A stretch of 64,000 nt of DNA from contig JAKOGH010000743.1 of assembly GCA_024811115.1 (NCBI GenBank), positions 124,001 to 188,000 on the forward strand, written 5' to 3'. Origin of the DNA: Terana coerulea (taxonomy: Eukaryota; Basidiomycota; Agaricomycetes; Polyporales; Phanerochaetaceae). Positions 21,815-32,529 of the stretch are shown one piece after another; positions within the stretch are counted from its first letter, which is position 1, and each line of letters starts with the position of its first letter. The translations under genes were made by a program, and so were the position numbers. Below the pieces are notes generated by a model, which saw only the letters and a program-made list of their open reading frames with translations, searched no databases and was not told the origin of the DNA.

Positions 21815-21947
21815 GAACTGCGTACGGCTGTTTTGCTCGCTTTGTTTGTCCTGTACAACGCTTCCCTTATCAGGTAATTTTGAAGGTCACATCAGTCACC
21901 GGGCACACTCAGTAGCGGCGGTGGACAGCAGGACGTGACAGGCAGGG
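21815..21947 (+). repeat. Inverted repeat, left arm (133 bp)
   Basis: Begins GAACTGCGTACGGCTG and is the reverse complement of 22411-22543 with one mismatch seen by eye. The arms are separated by 463 bp. No flanking direct duplication was found, so insertion as a transposon is not proven. Confidence 0.9.
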
Positions 21948-22410
21948 ACCGTAGAGTATATGAAGTTTGAATGTAGTTTGCCCTGCAGCGTAGCTGTAGT
22001 ACGCGTTCAAACAGCAAATAGAATTGTATAGGGAACATCGCAGGACGTGCAACACCTATAATCACAGTCTTATTTAGATAGCATCACCTTCAACTCACCC
22101 AATTCATCTCCATCGAGCAAGCATTTATCATTATCAAGGACTGACCGTTAAGACTACTACAACAAGTGTGAATATTTCTCGCTAATGTTTCCAGCCATTA
22201 ACATTACAAGTACTGCCGCGCTGCGCCACGCTTAGCCGGACGTCGACGCTTGAGTTTTGCTCGAAATCCGAGTCGTGCATGTAATCATAACATGATATCG
22301 TGTGTCATACATATCATATACACTATGTGTATTCTCTACAGTCTGAACATCCATAGTCTATGTGTATATGCTACGTAGCAAGGCCAATAGTACACTCATA
22401 ATGCAGGATA

Positions 22411-22543
22411 CCCTGCCTGTCACGCCCTGCTGTCCACCGCCGCTACTGAGTGTGCCCGGTGACTGATGTGACCTTCAAAATTACCTGATAAGGGAAGCGT
22501 TGTACAGGACAAACAAAGCGAGCAAAACAGCCGTACGCAGTTC
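22411..22543 (-). repeat. Inverted repeat, right arm (133 bp)
   Basis: Partner of 21815-21947. The spacer (21948-22410) is A/T-richer than its surroundings and holds no gene. The whole 729-bp structure lies between the diverging TPR paralogs 3 and 4. Confidence 0.9.
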
Positions 22544-22680
22544 ATCCTGCAAGGCACTGTAATTAGCTAACCGTGTTCGTCGCGGGCAGGGCCTGTTTCG
22601 TATTGAATTCTGCAGGATGAGCCAAAAACAGGCAGAAAGGTCGGCTTGCCACCCCCACTTCGCGGCCTCTCAGACTCGCA

Positions 22681-24933
22681 ATGTCTTCAACGTCGGACGT
22701 CGAGGCTACCACACAGCTGAAGGACGACGGAGACAAGCTGTTCGTCGCGAAGAAATACGAGGAGGCATTGGTCAAGTATATAGAGGCTCTCACACTCGAC
22801 GACAAGAGCGCTGTTGTTTATGCCAACCGTGCGGCATGTTTTGTTTCGTTGGACAGGTGAGTGTCACTGCTGCTCCTTGATCACAGACTTGACTAGACGA
22901 CTTCTATCGTGTCGTTGACATTTAGGTACATAGAGTCCGTGCTGGCCTGCATTGAGGTGGGATCTCCGTGTCTACGCATGCGGCAACTGGTTAATGAGTC
23001 TTCGAGAACAGGCGACGACACTCGATCCGACGCATATCAGGGCCTGGATACGCCTCGGTACTTCACACAGGGTGATCTATCTAACTCTCATCGCATTCTG
23101 TGCGCATCATCCTCCTGCAGCACACATTTTCGTACAAAGAAAGCGCTGAGGCCTACGAACGCGCGCTCGCTCTCATTCCTACGCAAAACCCAACGCCAAC
23201 AGACCTGAGCTTCAAGCAGCAGTGTACTGAGGGGCTGCGTGCGGCGCAGACACACCTCCGCGTCGTCAAAGCTGCGACCGATGTCGGCGGTCACGTCTAT
23301 GCCTTGGACTCGGAGGCGCTGAGCAACATGCCGTGGATCAAAGCCGAAGTGAAGGTGCATGAGCTGCATGCGAGAGGGGTCGCCGGGTGGACCACGCGTA
23401 GTAGCGTACGTAAGACCCGTTCGAAAGAGAAAGTAGAATGGGAACTGACTTTACGGTGTATAGGCTTGGGCTTTGGGCACCGCCTACTCGGTAATGCTTT
23501 GCTTCGCAAATCACGTTTATGGATTTGTAGACTGATTATTGCTCATATATAGGAGTTAAGACAAGGGATGGAAGCAATGCGTCAACTGAAAAGGGGACCA
23601 GACGGGACCTTGGTAGGAAAGACGGGGGTGAGCAATGACCACATTCTGCTTTGTTGTGAACAAGTTGTCATCTCACGCTTATTAAGGCAATTGAGCTGAT
23701 AACCAACGGCATAATCAAGGATCCCCGAACATTCACCATAACAGAGAGTATCGCCAGCTTCTATCAGATGCTCCAAGACCAAATTATGCTGCATCATGGT
23801 TTGCATACTTTATCACTTCACAATCTCACTGCGTGCTATTCTGTAGCGACTTTAGAAACTACGAAAGATGATGCATTCCCAGCAGCGATGGGCACGCAAG
23901 AAGTCATCGAGGCGGCAATTGCGATGAAGACAGAAAAGGGCTGGGGCGCTGTGAGACCCGGGCTCGCGACCACCGTGAGGTATGCACCCCTTGTGTCTTT
24001 GAGTGAGAACAGCCGCTCACACTTGAGTAGGAACTGGATCTTCTATGGCTTCGTCGAGGAGAAATTGAGGAGCGAATGGGCGGCCGCGCTCAAATGCTAC
24101 GACCGCGCAATCGACATCATTGAATGGGGCTGAGAGGCATGGCGAGATGTCAGAAGGGAGGATAGAGGATCGGTGTTTGAAATGACGTTCTTGCGTGGGG
24201 TGAAGTGCCTCCGATTGGAAACACACATGACGGTAAGCTTCCGGTCGTGTTTATATACCGACACGATACATATACTTACATGGCTGCTGATCAATAGATT
24301 TATGGTAAAGACAAGGCCAACTATCCTCTGGAAGGGCTGTACCAAGACGCCAAGGACATGATTGCAGAAATTGAGAATGACAAATGCGAGTTTCCGCACC
24401 CTAGCTTTTCGCTCCCTTTCTTTGACTACCCTCGTGGACAAGCTCTCGCGTGGGTTCCTACTCCTCGCACATCACCATTCCACACTTATCACAGCATCCG
24501 GCACAGTATGATCAGTTTTTACTACCGCGAGATGGCCCTGATGCATAAGGACGACACAGAGCTCGTGGTGCACACATTTTACAGCAAGGCGTCGGACGCG
24601 TACCGCGCTGCCACTGAGATGTATCTTGTGGATGACGAGTACTATTCCTGTGCGGCCTCCTTCCTGTTCTTCCCGGCTCTTCGCGCTGACCATCCACACG
24701 CACTGACAGTCTACCTGGACGTCTCGCTGTCGATGATGCAATGCGCGGCCACCACCGTGCGCTGCGCCCTCGCCTCCATGGACAAGCTCCGCCGCGCGCT
24801 GCCGGAGATGCTCACGATCTGGGAGTTCTCGCCCCGCGCCTTGCTGCAGGACAGGGATTTTGTCTTCCGCGAGACGCTCCGGTACGAGGCTGACTTGCGG
24901 AGGAAGCTGCAAATGGAGAGATTACGCCCATGA
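22681..24933 (+). pseudogene. TPR-repeat protein, paralog 4 (one stop)
   Basis: ATG at 22681: MSSTSDVEATTQLKDDGDKL, then TPR AKKYEEALVKYIEA and VVYANRAACFVSLDR, across introns ATTLDPTHIRAWIRLGT and ESAEAYERALALIP. Family segments follow: MPWIKAEVKVHELHARG, ELRQGMEAMRQLKRG, AIAMKTEKGWGAVRPGLATTVR, NWIFYGFVEEKL, DRAIDIIEWG-stop-EAW, FLRGVKCLRLETHM, YPLEGLYQDAKDMI and FYYREMALMHKD. The end reads MLTIWEFSPRALLQDRDFVFRETLRYEADLRRKLQMERLRP. The TGA at 24131-24133 stands where paralog 2 has an Arg codon and the frame is unchanged after it, so this is a substitution, not an indel. The C-terminal quarter would be lost or need readthrough. Confidence 0.7.
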
Positions 24934-25414
24934 GCGTCGTGAGATCCAATATTTTGGTGGTGCGGCAGTGAGGCACCGATCCTGCGCTGCAAAACGGACC
25001 TGGACATCTTGGACGCACTGGTAGCTGCTAGCTACGCATGAATTGATCTCTTGAATGTAGTCACTCACAAACCGATGCGGATGGCATGCTCATTTTCTGC
25101 AGCTTGATGTAGTGCGACCAGCAGCAATTTCGTGAAACATCGTCCGTCCCGTCCCACGCCACTCGCAGATGATGTTTCACGGTCCAGACCCATCAACACG
25201 TCTATCAGCCAGCAGACGCTGCGGCAGCGTCGCCTCGCATCACCGCGTTCCCGCCCCGCGCCTCGAGGCTCCAAGAGCCCGCTTTCATGCCCATACACGG
25301 ACGTCGAATCAATGCCTTTGTTCCCTCTCGCAACCGCGCGTATATAAATGCGTGACCGCAGCGTGAGTGGCATACGCGTTCTTCTCTCTTACTATCCGCT
25401 CGCAAGGCCAACCG
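24934..25414. other. Intergenic and promoter of paralog 5
   Basis: No gene. GC-rich sequence leads into a TATA box at 25341. Confidence 0.5.
25341..25348 (+). promoter_or_regulatory. TATA box of TPR paralog 5
   Basis: TATATAAA, 67 bp before the ATG at 25415. Confidence 0.6.
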
Positions 25415-27755
25415 ATGGCTGACTCAGGGAGGCCGTTCGTTACAGGCGAGCGCGGCGCGGTGGAGCGGCTGCGGCGGGAGGCCGACGCGTTGGCGGCCGC
25501 TGAAAAGCATGTCGGCGCGCACAAGAAATACTCGGAGGCCATCGAGGAGGGCCTGGTAAATCAAGGGAAATTGTACCTCGAGCGCGCTAAGTGCTCGATG
25601 GCGATGGGCAAGTGAGTGTTTGAGTACAGTTTGTAGGCTAGTATTGCGTGAGTGGACTGACCGAGATGCTTTGCTAGACATCTGGATGCAGCCGACGACC
25701 TGCGCGAGGTCAGTGCATGCAACACTATATTTATATGCTGGCGAGGGCTGACCCGAAACACTCGCAGGCTGTGAAATTGCAGGGGTCTTTGGGTGGGACG
25801 GCATGGATGGCCCTCAGTGATTGCTATTTTGTACGTGTGGTAGCCTCTTCAGCCCCTGTGCGATCCATGTACTCAACCAGAACTGCAGACTCTCGCCGAA
25901 TGGGAGCGTTGCATCAGCGCCCACGATGAGGTCCTCCGACGGCTCGAAGCCGCGAGATGCAGGCCGGAGACCATGCGCCTCTTCCAAGACAAGAAAGCAG
26001 CTCGTGGTGAACGCCTTAGCCGAGGAGCGCCACTATAGTGCCACTCACCCACACTGGACTCCCGTGCCAGAGCAGAGGATGCCCTGGCACTTGGGCCAGA
26101 AAGTGATGGATGCCTTGTTGGCTGAGAGGAAGACAAGCAGTGTAGGTCTTGTGTTTCGGTCTGCATATTGCATCCTCTGTGTCTGATTACAGCATGTAAG
26201 GCATATGAGATTGTTGCCGCTCGAAAGGTACGTTTTGTGTCACTGATGCTCGACATCTCGGTTGCATTATTGAGCCGCTGTCTTGTCTAGTCGTTCGACG
26301 ATGGCGTTGAAGTCATGAAGCAACAGATGAAGGTTCCAGGATCAGATGGCTCCGAAACTCGACCACGAGATAGGTGTACGACGTATATTTCTCATTTCGC
26401 TAAGTGTTACTGAGTCCGTCAAATAGGCTCTTGAGCTCCTGTGCGATGGCATACTTCAGGACGAGCGGTGCTTCCATTTCCATACACTGGGCGAGTTAAA
26501 GGAATGGATGAACATGTACTCTGTGCAAGGCAAGATCTGGGCCTACATATTCCCCGTGGTCCTGCGGAAAACTGACCTGTATATCCCGCTTCAGCATCAT
26601 TGGCGCGGCATCGCGATGGTGCGTGGGATGACTACGGCCCTCAGCGCATCAAGCGAGAAGCCGACAAACGGCTCCGAGAGCAAGGGTGGGACGCCGTGAG
26701 GGTGAGCTTGTGCACAACAGTACGGTAAGGTATTTCTAGTACTACAGCCCTACTTCACCCATCTAATTCTGTGGATATATAGCCTTTGGATTATGCGCAC
26801 CTTTTTGGAGTACACCGTGCGAGACCGGCCACTTGTAGCGATCCAGTTTTCTTCAGCAGCCCTCGAGCTGCTCGGCTTGGGGAAAGAAAACTGGAGCGGA
26901 TGTTCCAAATGAGGTCCGCGGCAAGGTTTTTGAGGAGAGCTTCTGTAGGATGGTCCGTAGGCTTCACCTCGATGTGGCTGCGACGGTGCGAATATGCTGC
27001 CTTATGGTATCTGCGGACAGGAAAAGCTGACGGGCCGATATCAATGACAGGCATGCAAGCGAGACCCCTCGAGTTACTCGATAAAACGGGTGTACAAAGA
27101 AGCAGTGAAGCAGCTGAACGAAATTGGAGCGGTGCCACCTGGGGACCTCTATTCGTGGGCACATGCTTCCTCGTGAGTTCGATCGTGTTATGCTACATCC
27201 GTAATCACTCAAATGAGCACTGTTGCCAGAATCAAGGGCTTTTGCCATGAGCAGAGGGGCGAATCCTGTAACGACCCAGACGCTGCGACTGAGCACTACA
27301 CGAACGCGATGGTTGCGTACTTCGCAGCCAGCCAGCACTACCCTCAGGACGAGGAAAACCGCATATGTACGTCGCGCGGCTCTGCTCTGATTAGGTACTC
27401 ATGCTAATATACCATTGAAGACCGCCTTCACGCCGCACTGACGAATATCCTGAGACTTCCGGCGACCACAGTCTCTGATGTTTTGGCAATCACTGGGGAC
27501 ATCGTCGACTCGAGCGTCCGCGTGGACAAGGTGTGGGAGGTGTCGTCTCTCGCGAGGCGCAGTATTCTATGCGACGCGCAAAAGATGGACAACACTCTGC
27601 ACCAGCTGCTCAATAGTGGCGATATCACGCCAGACATCCTGGTGGGCGCAGAGACGTTTGCAGCGCTCGAGCGAACTCTACGGCCTGGCCGTGGTGTCTC
27701 CACTTCCGATGAGGCCTCGAATTCAAATCCCGACGAATCACTGGGGAACGAGTGA
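25415..27755 (+). CDS. Divergent TPR-family protein, paralog 5
   Basis: Starts MADSGRPFVTGERGAVERL. The TPR-like start (AEKHVGAHKKYSEAIEEGLVNQGKLYLERAKCSMAMGK) is much diverged. Later exons line up with the other four copies: MPWHLGQKVMDALLAERK, SFDDGVEVMKQQMK, ALELLCDGILQDERCFHF, RLREQGWDAVR, ALELLGLGKENW, EVRGKVFEESFCRMVRRLHLDV and FCHEQRGESCNDPDAATEHYTNAM. The end is a long intact exon (ALTNILRLPATTVSDVLAITGDIVDSS...). No substitution stop was found, but the frame slips at AAA 25994-25996 and AAA 26907-26909. If these A-runs are miscounted by one, the gene is whole. Role unknown; TPR surfaces usually bind partner proteins. Confidence 0.6.
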
Positions 27756-28482
27756 TTGCATACCATTACATCTCTCGTCTCGCGAAGTTCTTGTGCACTC
27801 CTAATGCCAGTATCATATTCAAGCTGACATTGTTGTATACCATGCCTGCCTCTCTACTAGTTTGTAGCGCACTACTGTACTTACACTCTTTATTCTATTA
27901 TATTAGCTTGGTTGTTTCCCGAATAGCCATGATGTCATCCCCGTAGATTCTCGAACTGAATTGCACTCGAACCGTTCAGAAAGCCAGAGCAAATCTTCGA
28001 ACAGCAGTCATACGGCTTCGTCTCTGTCCTCACCATCTTGCCCTCTTTCACTGCCGTTTTGGTGGTGGGAGACAAGCTCGACGGCGGGCAGGACACTGCT
28101 CTGCTGGCAGACACCCTCATGTCTTCTCAGTTCGGGAGAGTATCAAGTCGTGTGACAGATCATCTGGATGGTACGTTGTCAGCCCTCTTGCTCGCGACGC
28201 TAGCACTTGCAGGGTCTAGACGGCATCCGACGCACACATACGCATCAGTACTAGTGTAAACTTGTACAGATCTTACGTACCCGGCGAAGAGATAAAAGAA
28301 CTAGATTCAGAGATGTAACGTACAGACTCGGTGAAGGTTTACTGTAACATGGCGCCCTAGGTACCTCGATGACAACGACGAATGCGAATGTGGCGCGATT
28401 ATACAATGAAGGATTACTATAGTTTAGACTGTCAAAATCTCTCCCCAGCCTCGTCTGCGCCAACCGCTCCTTACTCGACATC
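27756..28482. other. Intergenic with a possible coding remnant
   Basis: A frame around 27990-28180 (QSYGFVSVLTILPSFTAVLVVGDKLDGGQDTALLADT in pieces) reads like protein but has no start, partner exon or known family. The rest is 3' sequence of the minus-strand gene. Confidence 0.35.
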
Positions 28483-30892
28483 TCACCGCGTAGCTGGTTG
28501 CGCAGACTGCTGGTACCCCGCATAGTACCCAGGATACGCCCCCGTCGCAGACGCAGGCTGCGGCGTGCCCGGGGTGCTCGCGTTCGCGACCGCCGTGCGC
28601 AAGTGCGGCGGCAGCGGCGCGACGTACGGCGACGCCGCGCCCGTCGACCAGCCCCCGGCCGGGTACGCCTTGCTGCCGCCGAGGACCGTGTTCGCGACGG
28701 CGCGCTGCGGCTGCGGCTGCTGCGTGTTCGCGAAGAAGCCGGCGTACCCCGACGGCGCCGCGCTCGTCGGCGTTTGCGCCTGCGGGGTCGCCTGGCCGGA
28801 CGGTGCGCCGCTTTGCGCGGCCGCAGCTGGGGTCTGGTAGCTGTACCACGATGAATAGGAGTACGACTGGGGCCCGGTTGTGCCGTACTGCTGGTTCGGG
28901 TAGTGTGAGGCTGCAGTGGATACCGGCGTGGTTGTTGTCTGAGAATAATTGGGATAGTAGTTCGTGGGACCGGGGGTGTAGGTGCCGTAGCTGCCACGGT
29001 ACTGGGATGTAGCGTAGTTAGAGTAGTTGGAATAGTTGTATGGCGTGCTGGGGGCCTTAGCTACGGCCGTCGGTGCAGGGGTGGCAGGAGTAGATGGGAC
29101 AGACGCCGCAACCGGAGCAGGCGCACCCGACCGGATGTGCAAAGTAGTGTCGTCTCGGATTGCTGTAAGGCGGGTTTCAGGTAGCGTGCCGTGCCATCCG
29201 CCAGCAGCATCAAGCGGTAGCGTGCGATGAAGCTTCCGCAGAGCGGAAGCTGTGGGCACTAGAGGGACGTCATCCGGTTCGGAAGATGACCTTGGACGCA
29301 AAGAGGCGAGTAAGGTGAGCGATTGCAGAATGCCCTGTGCTGTAGGGGCGTTAAAACATATATGAAATGAATATTCAAAGACAGTACCAGTGTCCCACTC
29401 CTCTGAGCCAACCTCCACAGCTTTGGAGCTATCACTAAGCAATCGTTCGGCTTGCAGTTGTTCTAGTCGCACCATAGCGCGGGCGTTCCGGTCAAGTAGC
29501 TCTTGCACAGCATTTTCTAGCTCTAACGAGCCTAGAGCCTGTTTCACCGAGGCAACCTGTTGAGGTGAAAGCAGACCTTCAAGAGATGAGTCAATTTCCA
29601 TAGATTCCGTCGATTTCGTAGAGCTTGATGCAGTCTTCTCGACGTCTACGACCTCTTGGACATCGTCCATAGCGGTATCGTTGTTTGACTGGGTTACTTG
29701 CTTGCGGCGAGCGAGGGCACGGTCCCTTCTTCTACGGTCTGACTGCTTGTACCAGAGTGCCTCTCCGAGACTCGACTTGCCAACTTCCATGCCTTCTTGC
29801 TGAAATGTCGGCGCGAAACTTGCATACGGTCCATAATCAAGGAAGCTTCCACAGGAGATACGTCTTGCTTCCTGAACAATGCCAGGAACAGGTGGTCGTT
29901 TCTTGATGTAGGTACCCAATGTCGGTTTACTTGTTGACGACTCGTGAGATGCCGAAGGAAATATCGCGACAAGGTCTGCGTGGCCCGTCCCCAGGCCCTG
30001 CATTTCATTCCCTTCAGCAGACAGTGAGGGATAGGAAGAATTCGTGGATGTCCACCAATCTCCAGTTGGCAGCCGCTGGACCAGCGCGTACTTTCGTCGG
30101 CCAACTAGTGTGTCTGACAGGAGAGACGTCGAATGTGGCTTCGAGTCATCATCATAGCCTTCGTCCTGCGTTTGCGGAGGGGATAGGAGACTTTCCACAT
30201 TGAGGGGTACGGGGGCATTGTGGAAGGATGCTTGGTCAAGAAGGGAGAGGGCAAGGTTGCAGAATCGAAGCTGCTCAGCTGCAGGTGCAGAAGGTCGCGC
30301 ACGAGGATGCGAGGAAATTGGGAAGAGGTGATGCACCGCTGACTGTTATGACGTGAGTCACTGGGAGAGCGTGCTACTAATACAGAGCTAAACTCACGCG
30401 CAGCACACGTAGAGGGAATTTGGATGGAGTCTTCAGCAGAGCGCGGAAAGAATACGACTGAGTACCGGAGGAGGAGCCAGCACCTGACTCCGAGTCATGC
30501 TCGGTTGGCAGTGGAAATATTCGGTCCAGTAGTCCCTGCGTATCCACACTATATGACATGAACGGTCAGCTGCCTACATCCTGTGGTGGAGGACAGACGT
30601 ACGTTTCAAGGACCTCTAGTATTCTCTCCGCATCCTCTGACCGGATAGGAACCTCCCCACTGCTTGGCAACTCTGGCTCTGTCGTCTCTTCTGGTGGCAT
30701 GTCCTCAGCATCCTGGGCATCCTCCTCTTTGACAGTATCTTCTGTCCGAACGACTTTCGTGGCGGGTTGCTCAGAGCTGTCCGCGATAGAGTTGCGTTTC
30801 CGCTTCTTGTTTGCGGCCTTCCGCGCAGGGGCAGGGGTTTCAACCGTCTTGTCCTTTTCCTGGGCCGCCGTTGACCTTGTTGCTCTGGCCAT
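28483..30892 (-). CDS. Uncharacterised nuclear-type protein with prion-like tail
   Basis: Three exons (30892-30603, 30548-30398, 30342-28483) encode 766 residues. The start MARATRSTAAQEKDK leads into a basic stretch AANKKRKRN, a likely nuclear signal, then an acidic stretch. The middle has conserved-looking blocks: VDTQGLLDRIFPLP, SKFPLRVLRSAVHHLFPISSHPRARPS, RRKYALVQRLPTGDWWTS, DLVAIFP, RISCGSFLDYGPYASFAPTF, and LHRTLPLDAAGGWHGTLPETRL at about residues 500-530. The last 200 residues are rich in Tyr, Ser, Gln, Ala, Pro and Thr (YSNYSNYATSQYRGSYGTY), a prion-like composition common in RNA or chromatin factors. I do not recognise the family; a chromatin-complex subunit is a guess. It diverges from mL43 with 318 bp between the starts. 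Confidence 0.7.
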
Positions 30893-31210
30893 GTTTGATG
30901 TTGAAGTCGTTTGGCAGGGAGATTGTGCAGGTCGAACGCGTCTCTGGCGGCAAATGTAGATGCTCGTGTAGCCAAACGCGTCCTCGCGAAATCACTTGAA
31001 AAATCCGAGCCGTCGAGGCAGAGCGTGAGCAGTGCGCACGGGCGTTTGGGCGGTTGCTTACTGCCTTTCTATTTGCTTCTTACTACTGCTTAGCTGCTTC
31101 AAACTCCGACTCTTACCTCTGCTTACCTACCCTACAAACTCTCTATGACAGGCTATTGTTACTTCTCCTTACCCTCCTTCTCACGTTCCTCTGAGTTTGC
31201 CTTTGCCACC

Positions 31211-31704
31211 ATGCCTCCGCTTCCTCCACCTCTGCGGCCTTTGCTGCGAGCGCAGCTCACGTCACGGCAAGCCAACGGGCATGTATCCTTCATCCCGCAA
31301 ATAAGAAAGCTGGTCTTTGAATATTGTGACAAATGGCCATCCTCAGCGAACACACGGACGTACCTCCGGAACCACCTGGAGGACCTTGCCCGGGAGAATC
31401 CCCACGTTGAGATTGTCGTGAGGCAGAGGAATCAAAAGGAGCCAATCATCCGGGGCTTTTACTGTGAGTGCATAGTCTATACATAGCGGCGGATTGAGCT
31501 GACGGCGACACAGTGAACAACCGTGACAAGGTCATTCCGTTGAACGGCTTCGAGGTCACAGGTGTCCAGACAAAAGTCCAATTACTACTGGACAGCTCTG
31601 GAGACAAGATCAAGCCCCTCAAGAGACGAACAGTTGAGAGTACCGCAGAGTCGGCGAGGGGTATCTGGAGTGGACTTCATGTGGAGGAACCGTTCAAGAT
31701 CTGA
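31211..31704 (+). CDS. MRPL51: Mitochondrial ribosomal protein mL43 (MRPL51 type)
   Basis: Two exons (31211-31463, 31514-31704) give 147 residues from an ATG in CCACCATG context: MPPLPPPLRPLLRAQ. The thioredoxin-like L51/S25/CI-B8 fold is shown by FIPQIRKLVFEYCDKWPSS, TRTYLRNHLEDLARENPHVEIVVRQRNQKEPIIRGFY and LNNRDKVIPLNGFEVTGVQTKVQLLLDSSG. It is a structural protein of the mitochondrial large ribosomal subunit, and the length agrees with fungal homologues. Confidence 0.9.
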
Positions 31705-32529
31705 GCGCGCTTCCTGGAGTTTGCGGGAGCAGTGGATTTGCTATCTTACGTCTCGCGACGTATTGTACTGTAACTCAGGTGTGTTATAGTATTCTACGGC
31801 TGCGCTTTACATCTCATGAACTCTTGTCACGTTTCCCGCTGTAGCCTATCATTTGTTAGACGTCATTATATTCGTTCTTTTTGATCAGACTCTCCTGTGT
31901 GCACCAAATGACTCAAGCTTGCACCAGCGAACGCGTGCAGTTTCACTTCGACTATGTCCTCGCGGCAGCGGCATATGCTCGGCCTGCGGTTGCTTTAGCT
32001 CCTCCCGAGAGTCTGACGCATTGGCTATCAGCGCTCCCATACTCGCCGCCTCGTGCTCGTCTGATCCACGCCTACCACACGCCCCGGCAAACTTTTGCAG
32101 CCCATTACGCACCTATGCACTCATCCCCCATCCCTACTCTCGACGATCTCTCAGAACGTGTAATGCATGCCCCTACCTATAGAACTACAAAACCGGAGGG
32201 TCAAGTTTTCTCTCTTACCCTGTCACCCTCGAGTGCGTCCCGTCTTATCCGCCCGTCCATCTTCCCCTTTCTGACTCCCGTAGCTGGGAGAGGATCGTAT
32301 CATGCAGAACACAAGCAGTTACTATCCGCCACCGTGCACAGACGATCCAGTTATGCATGAGTGGTTCCGATCGCGCAGAACAACGAATGTACGCCATGTT
32401 AAAACCTTGTACAAAGTACAACGTGTGATGGCTAAAGCGTGTATTACAGTCGTTCTCCACTTCTACCACACTGATCGGCGCGGAGGTTAATCATTCATCT
32501 GTCGACGTAAGATTATCAAGTACTGAAGC
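31705..32529. other. Intergenic / possible 5' exons of the next gene
   Basis: No conserved gene. Open frames here (for example 31881-32360) look random. A 5' exon of the following hypothetical gene is probably hidden in this stretch. Confidence 0.4.

Noticed and set aside
6796..27755. Repeat-induced point mutation of the TPR copies
   Set aside because: Lesions include transversions, start loss and deletion, and there is no visible AT shift.
28498..28854. Arg-rich plus-strand open frame
   Set aside because: It is the antisense of the Ala/Gln/Tyr-rich tail of the minus-strand gene.
31881..32360. 159-residue open frame as a gene
   Set aside because: No conserved motif or splice context, and composition looks random.
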